Positions 1 to 12,558 of a stretch of 64,000 bases of DNA are shown piece after piece; within the stretch, counting starts at the first letter, position 1; each line of letters starts with the position of its first letter. The notes beneath the pieces are model-generated. The model had not been told where the DNA came from and did not search any database. It worked only from the letters and a program-made list of their open reading frames with translations. A program made the position numbers and the translations under genes. The DNA lies in NCBI RefSeq assembly GCF_048771995.1, contig NC_133026.1:60823001-60887000 (forward strand). Direction: 5' to 3'. This DNA is from Taeniopygia guttata (taxonomy: Eukaryota; Chordata; Aves; Passeriformes; Estrildidae).

Positions 1-3000
1 ATGACAGCATTCTTCTCCTTGTGACAGCATGGCCAGGAAGGGTTATCCCATGAAAGCAGAGACAAACACTGCTTCAGGGTGGGGCCCGTTCTCTCCACTT
101 GACTAATTTCTCTCTCTCCTAATTCCAAGGTATCCCAGCCTGTGCAAGGCAAGCAGATGTTAGAGATACAAAACTGTCTTGGCCCACATAAAGCAAACCC
201 ACTTATTAGTCATTTATGAAGAGGGTGGCTTGCTCACGTAAACTTCAGGTTAATTTTTCACTTCTGCCTCTCCTCTCTGCCAGTCCCAGGGCAAAGCTTT
301 TCCACCTTGCAGCATGTGAGGCAGAACTGTCCGTGAAGCTCCTGCTGCTGTGAGAAACCATGTTACAGTCTACTATTTTCATTCTACCCTTTGCTGGCCT
401 CTGGGCCCTTGGGCAAGAAATTGCCTGGGAGGACGTGGGAAAACGCGTGTGGGAGTTTGTGTGCGGGAACTCTTACGTGCTGGGAGGTGTTGGTCACAAC
501 AGAGAGAGGGAGCATAGCTGAGGGCTTGCTCAGATTGACAGGGTGCCCCACCTCACCTTTCAACAGGGCATGACTATCCAGTGATGGATGAGATGATGCC
601 CCTGATGGAAAAGAGCGAGCTGAGGCTGGTTCTTGCAAGCTGCAGGGCTGTGTGCCTGCTCACCTCTGCACTTGCCCACCAGCACAGTCGCTGCCCGCTC
701 TCACCCCCAGCATTTGGTTGAGAAGGGGCACAATGGCTTGTGGTAGCAAAAGTGGCTTGTGGGGAAGTTCTGAACCTTGAAAAATGCAACTGAGGGGCAA
801 ATTGTCTGGAAAAGCAGTAAATTTTTGTGAATATGCTGTCCTAAGGGCCTATAAAAGATGGAATTTGCACCTACATTGACATTTCTTGAGGCAAAGCAGT
901 TAAACAGGTGCCAAGGAAGCTCTGAGCATAATAAATCAGTGGAGGAATGATGTCAAAAGAGAAGGAAAGGAGAAAACACAGAAACTGGAAGAAGGAAAAT
1001 CTTGCAAGATACTCAAAATCACTGAAAAGATGCATGGACTAGAAAAGCATCAGAAGATACATGGCAACGTTTATAAATAAATAAATTTAAATATAGAGAA
1101 AAAGCTGAGAAAGAAGGTGAAGAAGCACTGCAGAAACATACAGGAATTAAAAACAGAAACAAGAAAATGAATGGCAAATGGAAGCAAAAAAGGAAGGAAA
1201 AGAACTGAGGTAATGAGAATGGTCATTTTATCTTTGTATCTTCCATTGCTTATGGATTCCTGGTTTCAGATGGGTACTGGAGCACTGGAACTTGGCCAGC
1301 TGGGCTGAGACCTTGTCAGAGGAGTGGGAAACAGCAAAGCTGGACACTGCTGTGCCTATAAAGAGAATGGTCCATCTTCTGGAGGAAAGCATGGATAGGG
1401 CAAGATGGTGCTGAGGGCCTTCCTCCTCTTTCCTACTTACCATGTTTGATCCATAAGTATCCCATGAATCCAAAGCCAGTTTTATGCTTTGTGGGAAGAA
1501 AGAAGAGGGAGAAAAGACATAAAATTTTTGGTGTTGCAAAGCTGCATACAACCCTAGTTTAGCTCTGATCTCTGAGTCCACCTGCCATAACCCAGTGTTG
1601 CATCTGGGTTCAGTGGTACTGATCAGAGATCAAACACTGTGCTCGTGCAGCTCCGTGCTTCCCCTCTCTTTACTTCCTTCTCACTTTATGCTGGAGACTT
1701 AACCTCAGTGATCAACCACTCCTGGCCTTCCTTTATTGTTATCTCTAGTGATTTAAGATTTAAAAGAATACCCCCTGGCTGGGGATTCCTGTTACAGTTC
1801 AAGGAAATATTTCTTCCCTTCTCTAATTAAGCTCCTTCCACGCACATAAAGCCAGCTCCTTACCTGAGAAGGAGAGATGACTGTAGGCAACATAAAGCTC
1901 ATGCTTTCATTTCCCGTTCATTTGCTCTGTCTCTGAAAGCAAGCTCAGCTCCAAAAGATCTTGGCATGAACCCTGCACACACCTTTGTCCAGGCCAGACC
2001 CCATCAAAATTTGAAAGGGACTAAGCACAGCAGTGCAGTCACAGGTCTTCTTAGGGTTAATGACCAGTTTTCCAGCTGAGAGTGGCTTGGCATTGCAATC
2101 AGGAGATGTTGCCAGCAGATATTGCCTGCCAGACTTGTTGAGCAGCTTGAGAGAAATGCTAATAGCATATTGCTAGATACAGGTTTCCCATTCTTCTGTG
2201 GGGAAACTTCATGGTAATGGCATTTACATTGAGCAGCAAGATGCTACTATCAGCAATTATTGGTTAGAGGCTGAACTTTCCCACAAGAGAGTGGGAGATT
2301 TTTTAAAATACAGTATTCACAGGAACGTGCTCCAGAACTCAGCTGTTGTCTTCTTCATTTAACTTCTTCAGGCAAGAAGGTAAAAATTCTATGTTGTTTT
2401 GTTTTCTTTTATTTTTCCAAAATAACTGTGATTTTTCCCCCTTTTTTCCTTTTTTTTTCTGATCCAAAGTACTCTACAGGCTGGTAAAGTAAACATCATT
2501 TTTACATATTTGGCAGAAAGAGAGATAACTTTACAGGCTGCAGGCAGCAAAACACACTGCTTAAATTCAGGTGGCTCAAGAGCTCACACAAAGGGAGCTG
2601 GTCTTTAGTGGAACATGAATGAGGATTTTAGGGACACATCTAAAGATTCTTGCCTAAATTTCACAAACTTCTGCATCTGAAATTTCCCCAAAACCTCTCT
2701 GTCCATCCAGTAAAGTCTAATTGCCACAAGACTGATGAGTTCAGTGGGTTGTATGGGAAAGCTTTTTTGTTTGTCTCTCCAGAAGGGCTGAAGTGTGAAG
2801 GCACTTTCAGAGCACCCCTACTTACTCTGGTAGAAACAGGCTTCATATAAAGTGCTCGTGCTGCTGACCTGGGCAACCTGACACACTGAATGAGAAATGC
2901 AGGTTAATTTCCCTTCTTTACTCACATTTCCATGGCACAAGAAAAAGCCTTGAAATGTTTTCTACTGAGAGAGAGGGCAGGCAATTCTTTGACTGGATTC

Positions 3001-6000
3001 TAAGGCATTTCCCCTTTACACTGATCCCCACTACCAGGGAAGTTGTTTACACATCACAAACAATGATGCTATAAAAGAGAAAGGGCGGAGTGGCATTCAG
3101 ATTTTGTTTTGTTAGTGGGGGTGCTGGTCTTTGCTATGAAAATATGAGCTCCTGGGTTTGGCAATGTTGTTTAGAACCTTGCAGAGAAGTCTGTACAGCT
3201 GCACACAGGCACAGCAAATAACTTGCCACTGTACAGCTTGTAACAGGCCAATGCAAATCCATGCCTGTTTATGCAGAAATAACTGGCCTGGAAGGAGGTG
3301 TAGAAGATACCAGAGGGGCTGATGCAAACTAACAAAAGCAGTCAGGAAAAATCTTTCTGGCATAAAAGTAGCATCCTGAGAGGCTAAATAGTTTGGAAAA
3401 TGAACTTGGCACCATTTCGCTTGAAAAGCTGCTTTGTACTGAAATGTATTGTTTTTTAACTTAAGGCATGTGTTGTGCTACTTAGGGATGATCAGAATTG
3501 CTGTGTTGTAGGAAATTTGATTTTTCTTATGTGCTGTTTGTCCCTTTCTGTGCTGTTCAAATCAGCACAGAAACTTTTATTCTTGTATTAATGGTAATGA
3601 AAAATAAGAAAGTCACTTCTACCAATTTTCATGTGAGAGAACAGCACTATCTGTCACACTGTCTTTTTGTAGAATAGACCATGTAATTTCTACCAAGTCT
3701 ATTTCCCTCTGCGTATGAGAAATTAATGTATATTGAAGCACTTTAATGGGACACAGATTGATTGAGTAAAACATGCAATGGGAATTATCACGTGCATCAG
3801 CAAAACAGGTTCCTTCTTACTTAACTTGTATGAAATACAGAATCACCATAACAGCAAGGTCTCTTACCTTCTCCACCCTATTTACTGCCTCCTCCTGTTG
3901 ACTGTATCAAATATAATGGTTGTATTAAATATAATCTAATACAACCATTAATTATGACAGCTTTCAGCACAGGTTTCTTTATTATTTGATAGTTTTTGTT
4001 TTGATTTCATCTAACCTTAGCCAAAACATACTGTAAAGAGAGAACAGATCATGGATAGTTATAGAAAAGGAGTGTTCATCATTTCACACAGCCATGGAGG
4101 AAGTTTGTAATTTTTATGCGGTCTGTGGTATGCAGTGGTCTCCTCTGAAGGAAGTTATTTTCCTGGGTAGCTTCTTGCTCACAAACTGCAGTGCCAGTAA
4201 TGTCATTTGCCAGACTATGTTAAAAGCTGTTGAACCATCATGCAAAGGATCTCCTGTCATCAGGGGCTCTGCACTACTAATAATGCTCAGCACAGGTGCT
4301 TTGGCTAGTGCAGATCAACAGCTGGGAACTTCCTGGAACACTTCTTTTGATCCTGTGTCATCCCTCCTTACCACTCTAAGATTATTTAAAAGTGACATTA
4401 CCACTTGCTGTCCACCATGTAGATGTTCTCCAAACGCTGTGATCCTTGCAGCAGCTCCAAAAGTCTGACTGAATTATTGCACAGATTACACAGAAGGCTT
4501 TGTGGTGAGGAATCATTCATGCACTTGTTCCCACCCCATTTTAGATTAAGGAAGTTCACTAAATCCTTTCATTGTGCAGTAAGAAAGTTCCTTCACTAGC
4601 CTGTACCTGCCCACCCTTCCTCTGGATTTCTAGGGCAGCTCTCTAAGTAGTTCCCACTCACAAAACCATGGAGCTGGCTGCAGTGTTTGCACCTGGATGA
4701 CTCCCTGGTGAGAGCCAGCTGCTTTTGCTGAAGGAGTGGCCACATCAGTGTGCCAGACACATTAAAACCTGTTCCCAGATCCTGGGCTCTCTCCAATCTT
4801 GGCACTCAGCCCTTTCCCTGCAGGGTGGGGTGGAGCCACCTTCTTCCTACTGAGTAAGATTAACTCTTTTTTTTCTCCTTGACTCGTTCTGAAGGTGGGA
4901 CACACCTACAAGGTGCCTCATGCCCTACATTCACTGTGTCTGATTTCACAGCTCCATTTCAGATCTTTCAAGAGATGTGGAAGTATGGCACTACAAACTT
5001 CAGCACTGAAGATGCACTGTTTTGTTTTCAGAAGGTTGTGAATAGTAGGATATGAAGGTGGAAAAAAAAATTGTTTAATGCAATGTCTTGTTGTAAGATT
5101 ACTGCATTATTGAAAGGAAAATTAAAAACATATTACATAAAAATACACTAATAGCAGAGCTAAAAGACATGTGTTCAGAATAAAGGAGATAAAACTAATC
5201 TTTGTCTGTGCAAAGAACCCTTTGGTATTTCTCATCTGTTTTGCCCATTTGCATTAGGTCTTTATGTGAAGCACTTCTGGATTCCAGAGCAAAACAAAAG
5301 TCTCAGTATGAAACATCAGTGAACTTTTCTTTCAGCATCACAGGTTCTTTCCACAGAGCATCACTCAGAAACAGGATGAAGCACTGATGGTTGCTGTTGT
5401 TAGTCAAATGGAAAGAAATGTCTGCATTTACCACATGATGTACTTTCGTATATTCATATACGTACCTTCATAAAACTTTACTTTTTCATCTTTTCCAAGC
5501 CTCTGCAGCAGTTTGTTTTAGGCTCAGTCAGTTTTCCTGTGGGCTGAGTTCATCCCCATTGTCTGGAACTTGCTGCAGGTGAAGGTGGTTTCACAGACAA
5601 ATGTTGTATCTGGGCTGAGCCACATCAACTCCTAATGCCCTGGTAACTTCTGGCACCTGAGTCCCAGCTTTCCATGGAGAGTCATGCCTGGCTCATGGCT
5701 GAGCTGGAGGTAGTGTGCATGCTGCATCTTGAGAATAGTACAAGACATTTTGAGCAGCTCTTTGCATAAAGAGAAGTCTGTAAAGGTCTGTGAAGGGAGG
5801 GAGCTGTGGTAGAAGAATGGGGGCCTCAGTGGGAGGCTGACAGGAGAATTTTGGCTGGAATGGGTTGCAGGTCCCCAGCACCAGGGAACCCCTTCCCCAG
5901 AGAGCTCAGGACAACTTTCAAAGGGACAACAACAGCCCAGGGCTGGCTGTACAAGTGCCCTGCTGACAAAAGACCCTGAAGTTCAGCTTTGCACCAGCCT

Positions 6001-7361
6001 CTTCTGACCTTTAACCTCTGGTGACACAGACTGGAGCTCCTCATGTAACCTCACCTTGCAGGCTGCAGCTTCAGGGCAAGCAGGGCTGAGGAAGAGTGCC
6101 TGCTGTGCTGTGGCCATCTGTGGGCACTGGGGAGAACCACTTGGCTGTGCTCTTACTCCTTTTTCCAAAAGAGAGGAACTCTGGCAGCTTTCTCTGGACC
6201 TGACCCATGCTGGTCCTAGTGCAGGCTAAAAGTAGAGACAGTGAGATCTGTGACAAACAAAACATGAAGGACTTGTCTCCATACTGTGGCTGTGTATTTT
6301 GCCCTAAATAAATAATCTTTCTGGAACACAGACCAGTGCTATTTGTCCAAAATGTTTGTTTGGTAGTGAAAGTGATGTGGGGTTTTTTTGGGGTTTTTTT
6401 TGTTATTATGATTCCAGAAAATTTTGTGTGATCCTACTGGTATCTACACAGCACCTTTACACTTCTCCTAAGATTCAGGAAAGGAGTTTCTAATCACCCA
6501 TCTTTTAGATGGCCTCCTCCTTGCAAGGACAGAGCTGGACTTGTTCCTAACTTGTTCTTAGTGGAGTGGATTGAATGTAAATGATCCATGGGAGGGGTAT
6601 CAGACTGTAATGTTTCTAGTACAAAAGTTGAGAGTGACGTATGACTTGTCATATCACTGAGCAGGAACTTAAAGACTTCTTTTTAGGGCTCTTGGGCTAT
6701 TACTTTGTTTGGCATTTTTAATTGCCCATTCTGCCTCAATCTCTGACTCCTGGAAAACTTTAGAAGTTAAAAGTGTATTTAAAACTGTTGGTGTTTCCAT
6801 ATGTAGACAGACAGTCTCCATAGCTGTTAATGAGTGTTTTTCATGTATGAAGACATTTAATTAATAGTGATTTTATTTTTAGAAACCTGTTGTTTGAAAC
6901 CCCTTGCCACAGTTCTGATTGCCACAGATGGTTATATACAGGCTTAGTTTCTGTCACCAAGTCTCTATCACTAGTGTATGTTGTTAAGAGAAAAAGAGTT
7001 GATGCAGGTGTGAGCATCAAACCAGTGTGGAGAAGGAAAATGTTAATCCATACCTGTCTAATTTCAATACCATAAGCTGAAATAAGACGCAGCATGGGAT
7101 AAAGCAGAAAAAGAGTCCTTTCTGAGGAATGTACATGTGTTGTGAGCATGAGTCCCTTTTGCAGACCCTCTGTGCCTTTTCTCCTGCTGTGCATCATAGA
7201 TTGATCTGTGCAAGGCTGATTAAAAATTTCAGGATTTAGAAAATATCTATTATGTTCAACAACCAGCTATGGGACAGTCTCAGGGCAGACAGATGCTTCA
7301 CAGTGTGGTCTAGTTAAGCCAGCTGCTCTAAATTTTTTAATTCTTTTGTGCTTCCACTCAG
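1..7361. other. Intergenic DNA upstream of the SERPINB12-like gene
   Basis: No serpin exon or other convincing coding exon was found on either strand. The stretch is AT-rich, with moderately GC-richer patches near 5.5-6.2 kb and a short T/G-rich run near 6380-6405. The open frames here are short, start at random and show no splice context or family motifs. A TATA-like string with a following GC-rich box lies near 3069-3090 but leads into nothing recognisable. The non-coding first exon of the downstream serpin should lie somewhere in this region, but I cannot pick it out. Confidence 0.5.
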
Positions 7362-7371
7362 CAGCCTCTTC

Positions 7372-10300
7372 ATGATGGACCCAATTTCTAGACCAGTTAC
7401 TGAGTTTTGCCTTGATCTCTACAAAAAGCTCAACAGAAGTGCAGAGGACACAAATATTGTCTTCTCTCCTATGAGCATCTCTGTTGCCCTGGCCCTGATC
7501 CATCTTGGTGCAAAAAACAACACTGCTGCTCAGATAGAAAAGGTGAGTATGAATGAACCATGGTGAGGTGCTGCCACACTGCTTGCTGTTCCCTCAAAGG
7601 AAATGTTGGGCAGCCCAGCACGGCACACATGTGAGTGCCTCACAGGAAAGCTGCACAAGGGCAGGCACAGGTGCTGCCTTTGCAGCTGTGCTTGGAGCAC
7701 TGTGATCCCTGCCATCTGCTGGTGTGGGTCCCATCACACCCCCTGCACGAGCACAGAGCAAGGGCTGACTGAGGGGAAGGGATACAGCACAGTGGGCTGC
7801 TCTGGCTTTCCCCAAGCCTGTGGCAGAATACTGGGCTTTATTTCAGAATTATGGGAGGCATTTCCTCTTGTGGCTGGTATGAGAATCCTAAGAATGGGAG
7901 TCTGGTGGGCAGTGCTGCAGACACCTGAAGGAGTTTCACCTGGGTGGCTGAAAGCATTAATTCACATATCCCTTATGACATTCAAGAGTCAAAATGTCTC
8001 ACCCCACAGAGACCCAGGTGGGCAAGGAGGAAGTGAAGAAGGCCACCCCTCCAGTCACTGTGCCTTTACTTCCTGCAGCGCAAGTTCTGCTTTCTACAAC
8101 CTTTCTTCTCTTTTCTTTTTTTCTTTCTCCTCTCTACCATAAGTGTTGAAGACCAATAATCCTAAGGCAGAGCTTCTCACTGGGGTGTGGTGGGTTGTCC
8201 ATTGCTGTGGCTGCCAGATGCCCACCCAGACACTCTGAGTCTGTTGTCTTTGCACAGAGACCACCCCTACAGCCTCCTGGCTACCATAACCCTGCCACAT
8301 CAATACTTTAGGCAGGGACTCCTGCTTATTTTAGAAAAGCAATGGGAATTGCTCCATATCAGTATCCTCTAAAAAACATGAGTAAGTCTGATAGCAAAAG
8401 GGTTTTAAAATCATGGGGATCTGGGGAGTTAGAAGGAAAATTAAGCTTAGTAGGCCCTAGGAAAATACCCTGGGAAAGTATAGACCTTGTACTTGCTAGA
8501 ACTGCACCTGTGTAGCTAGTATATGATAAATGATATAATTGTTAGATGTGATGATTGTTTAGCAATTAAATATAATTACTGTTTAATCACAAGAATAATA
8601 ATGAGAAACTGTAGTCAGGGGCTTGAAAAAGATCATGAGAAACTCATGGTTGAATAAGATCAATGTATACAATAGAAAAACATAAGTTTAATTATTAATA
8701 TGTAAGTTATATAATGATAGAATATAAAATATGTTCAGCTTGCAAGTCATGTTGGAGTCAGACTTGGGTCTGTACTCCTGATTCACAGAGCTCTACAATA
8801 AAAGCACCTGCATATAATCATATTCTGTGATTATGTGTGTTCCTGAATGCTAACAAGTCTATGTGTGATGCAACATTATTGTAATAGAAAAACTGCTGAA
8901 AATTTTTCAGTGATGTATTTGCACAGTAGAAACAAGGACTGGTTTCCATTAAGAGCACTGTGATTTTGATTTCTTAACCTGATGCTAATGTTAAGAATGA
9001 TTGCAAGAAGCCATTTTTGATGTTTTTAAAGAAAATTAATTTTGTCTCTTTACTTGGGGCAACTTTTTGTTTTGAAATTTAAGATAACTGTAGCAATGAA
9101 AACACAGATCAAATATAAACATTTTGAGGTAGTGAAGAGTAACATTTTGAGGGATTAAGTGCAAGTTCTTCTTGGTTTGTTAATATAGAAAAGTGAGTCT
9201 GAACATGAAGTATGAACAAGTTCAAGTCTGTCATTTCAGCTGATGAGGGAAGGTGGTAAAACATCTTTCATGAATCTACAGCACTTATCCAACAGGGCAC
9301 AGCAGAGCTTTTAAACAAGGAATATGGTTTTATCCCAGTTACAATTGACATAAATTGACATCTTCACCTGCAGGTGCTCCATGTCAGGAAAGCTGCAGGA
9401 AGAATGAGTCTTGGATCTGATCACGAGAGTGCAGCTCCAGAAGTGGAGCCAGAAGGAAGCCTGGAGAGTCAGCCTTCCTTATCACAGGTGTGTCCTCAGG
9501 TGGGGAGCCTTCACTGCGTGGCAGGCTAGTGTGGGTAAAAATCTAGGGTTTGCCACTGGAGGGAGTCAAAATTACATGCTCAGCATCTGCCTAACCCTCT
9601 AGGAAATGGCTGGTACAAGGTTTTATTTTATTAAGGGCCAGTAGATCAATACCAAAGCCTTCAGTGATCTCATCTGAAGAAGGATCAGGCTACAAAGCTT
9701 GGACTAGCTGGATTTAAAAATGCTTATAATGTTATCTAATCAAGATGCAAATTAGCAACCAAAGGTGTACAGAGGAATAATTTTAATTGTTGTGTTTGTG
9801 CTACTCCCAGTGTAACAAGGAGGGAGACCTTAACCATAAAGTGTTCCAGGAGCTGCTTTTGCAACTACAAAACCTTGGTGAAAAATATGTTTTAGCCTTG
9901 GCCAACAATCTCTTTATACAACAAGGATTTGAGCTCCAGCAGGTAAGTCACCTGCTAACTGCTGTGGCCACAACCTCAAGCTTCCCTGTAACTGTGAACC
10001 TCACTGTTGCCCCTCTTGTGTGTGTTTTGGAGCACATGATGTACTACATGGAGTTACAGCTCTTGAGGCTGGTAGGAAAGAGACAAGACTGTCAACTTTC
10101 CATGCTTTTATTTAAAAAAACCCAAAAAACAAAAATCACAAAACCCCCCTAAAACAAACAAGCAAAAAAACAGAAGAAACAAAACCAACAACAACAACAA
10201 AAAGCCAAACAGAAACATACCGCCCAGGTTATAGAGCAAAAATAAAGCAGGGATCTGTTAATTTTTGGCACATTTTTCATATGTGTGCACTCAGCCAGAG

Positions 10301-12558
10301 AAGAACCTATTCTAGCTGTCTGTAAACTACCTACTTCAGGTCTTGCAAGTGGGACAGCTGAGGCAGCAGTAAGCTTGGAGAGGGTTTATCTCCAGGAAGG
10401 TTGTACAGGTTCATGCACAGGACTGCTTTGCTGAAGTTCTTGCTCCTTTCCTACAGAATGACTGAGTGGTCTTGAGACTACTTGGTATGGCTAACTTGTT
10501 AGTCACATCTTTGCTTTTCTGTCAATTATTGCAATACTTAGGCATCAAACAACTCGTCTTGAATTTTTTCTGTTTCTTTAATGCACTTCTCCATGACAAG
10601 ACTCATTATTCTGGTTTTCTTTTTACTTATTTACATTTTTAACCTATGCATTAGAATATCTTTTTCAAAGATCCTCTGAATAAACTTCAGATACTTCACA
10701 TTTCCAAAATGAAATTTTGAACCTTACAGATTCAACAGGTCCCTCCCCATTTCTAAAATCATATCAAGAGATTGATTTCTTTCAAAAGGCAGTAAGTGCT
10801 TAATTGATTTGACCAATTAATAATCTTTATTTTTGCTTTACAGCAATTTCTAATGTGTAGCAAGGAACTATATGGGGCAATGCTGCAAACAGTGGACTTT
10901 CATGGTGCTGTTGAAGCTGCCAGAAGAAAAATTAACGCTTGGGTTGAAAGTGAGACACAAGGTAAAACAAAGCAAAACTATAGCCATTCTATCCCTGCCT
11001 TCCTACATGGGTTCAACAAATGAAATTCCAGGGTAGGAAAAGCAAAGACCTGTTTACATTTCTGTGTGTTCACTCTTATGCTGCTTAAGGGTAGTTTGTC
11101 TTCCCATCTGCTCTTGAAATATTAGAGTAAATTACTGGCTAAATTATTTATGAGTTAAAGATATGTTTGCTGTAAAATATTTTTTATTCCCACCCTTATG
11201 GCTGGCCTGAGAATTGCAGTAATTACTCTTAAGTCTTGATCAGACAAACTGTTGCTGCAAACAGCCATAAATGCAGATTCATAACACCAGGGGATAATTT
11301 GGTAACCCCCATTCTCCCTGGCTGTTAACAGGGCAGATGAATCTCCTTAAACAATTAGGAAATTTGTTTACCTATATTGTTTTTGTCCTTTGAATAAACT
11401 GAGAACTGTGTTTCTAAGTTTTTGCAAAACTAAGTTCACTGACCAATAATAGAGTCTCAGTCCAGAGCCTTAATGACAGCTAATAAATACTTCTGTGTTT
11501 CAAAATTCCCTTTAGGTAAAATCAAGGAACTCTTTGCACCTGGTGTGATTGATGGACATGCACTGCTGGTGCTTGTGAATGTAATCTACTTTAAAGCATC
11601 CTGGGAACGCAAATTTGAGGAAGAAAAAACAGTTCAGAGGGATTTTAAACTGAATCAGGTACAGCTGCATTCTGTAAATCTTAACACTATTCACCTTAGA
11701 TACTTGTGAGCATTGCAGCAAGCATAACAATGTCCAGGGCTGAGCTGCCCTGTGTGTAAGCTGTGGGTACGTTGGGAATTTAAGTTGCCTCCTCTGTTGG
11801 GCAGAGGTGTTGGTAAGAGCTGTATTGTCTAACTGACTATGTAATTTTCTTTTCAACAGAACAGAAAGAAACCTGTGCAGATGATGTATCAGAAAGGCAA
11901 ATTTAAACTGGGCTACATTGAGGAGGTGGGTGCTCAGATCCTTGAACTCCCTTATGCTCAGAAGTCACTGAGCATGATCATCCTGCTGCCAGGGGATGTG
12001 GCTGATGGATCTGTCAGTGGGCTGGAGCAGGTAAGGCAGTACATGTTATAGACTAGGGCTGGAAGCCAGTTGTCTGAATTAACACTGGGTAAAGATTTCA
12101 ATTTTTCAAAGCTTCCCACCTATTTTAATCTCCTTTTCCCCCCTATCTTATAGATTGAATGCACAATCACCTATGAAAATTTAATGCTGTGGGCCTCCTC
12201 AGAGAACATGTTTGAAACCACAGTGGAGGTTTACCTGCCCCGATTCAAGCTGGAAGGCACCTTTAACCTCAACGAGGTTTTACAAGAGATGGGGATGACC
12301 GACATCTTCACTGAATCAAAAGTTGACCTTTCTGCCATGACGTTTGCAAAATCTCTGGTGCTGTCAAACGTTGTCCACAAGGCTTATGTGGAAGTCAATG
12401 AGGAAGGCACCGTGGCAGCAGCTGGCACAGGAGCTTCCATTGTGAGGAGGTCTCTGCCTCTCACAGAGGTGTTCATGGCTAATCACCCTTTCTTGTTCTT
12501 TATTAGACACAATCCTACCAGTACTATACTTTTCTTTGGCAAACTCTGTTCACCTTAA
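7372..12558 (+). CDS. SERPINB12: SERPINB12-like clade-B serpin (7 coding exons)
   Basis: Coding exons are 7372-7542, 9374-9487, 9811-9942, 10844-10961, 11516-11658, 11860-12030 and 12154-12558. All have AG/GT borders and give about 417 residues, against 405 in human SERPINB12. No signal peptide is seen, as expected for an intracellular ov-serpin. Exon 3 encodes a 38-residue extension of the loop between helices C and D, rich in Ser, Glu and Pro. Serpin landmarks are [10 protein letters not shown] in exon 6, the hinge [11 protein letters not shown] (residues about 366-376), [11 protein letters not shown] and the terminal CSP. Counting from the hinge puts P1-P1' at Arg382-Ser383, which matches human SERPINB12, an inhibitor of trypsin-like proteases. 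The Ala-rich P12-P9 hinge suggests it is inhibitory. Two adjacent ATGs (7372 and 7375) are possible starts; the second gives the MDPIS start closer to the family. Orthology rests on remembered human sequence and on the cluster position. Confidence 0.88.
8410..8852 (+). mobile_element. Probable solo LTR of an avian endogenous retrovirus (fossil)
   Basis: This AT-rich segment lies in intron 2 of the SERPINB12-like gene. Its right end looks like passerine retroviral LTRs: a polyadenylation signal at 8797-8802, then a short conserved tail ending in AACA near 8852. The left boundary is approximate. No internal retroviral region is attached, so it reads as a solo LTR. The family is uncertain (ERVL or ERVK type), and it looks old from its base composition. 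Confidence 0.45.
10108..10225. repeat. A/C-rich simple tract with an (AAC)n core
   Basis: This strand-asymmetric run is almost entirely A and C on the + strand and includes four AAC units near 10186-10203. It lies in intron 4 of the SERPINB12-like gene. Similar strings occur at 36106-36246 and, in the reverse sense, at 6375-6405 and 24165-24230. Confidence 0.8.

Noticed and set aside
3069-3090. TATA-like string and GC box as a promoter of the SERPINB12-like gene
   Set aside because: It lies 4.3 kb upstream of the ATG exon, and no leader with a convincing donor could be linked to it.
4094-4468. 124-codon open frame on the + strand in intergenic DNA
   Set aside because: No family motif, no splice or promoter context, and composition like translated non-coding DNA.
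7603-8142. 179-codon open frame on the + strand in intron 2 of the SERPINB12-like gene
   Set aside because: It lies in a GC-rich intron patch, has no recognisable domain and has Cys/Trp/His-rich low-information composition. Chance is the simplest explanation.
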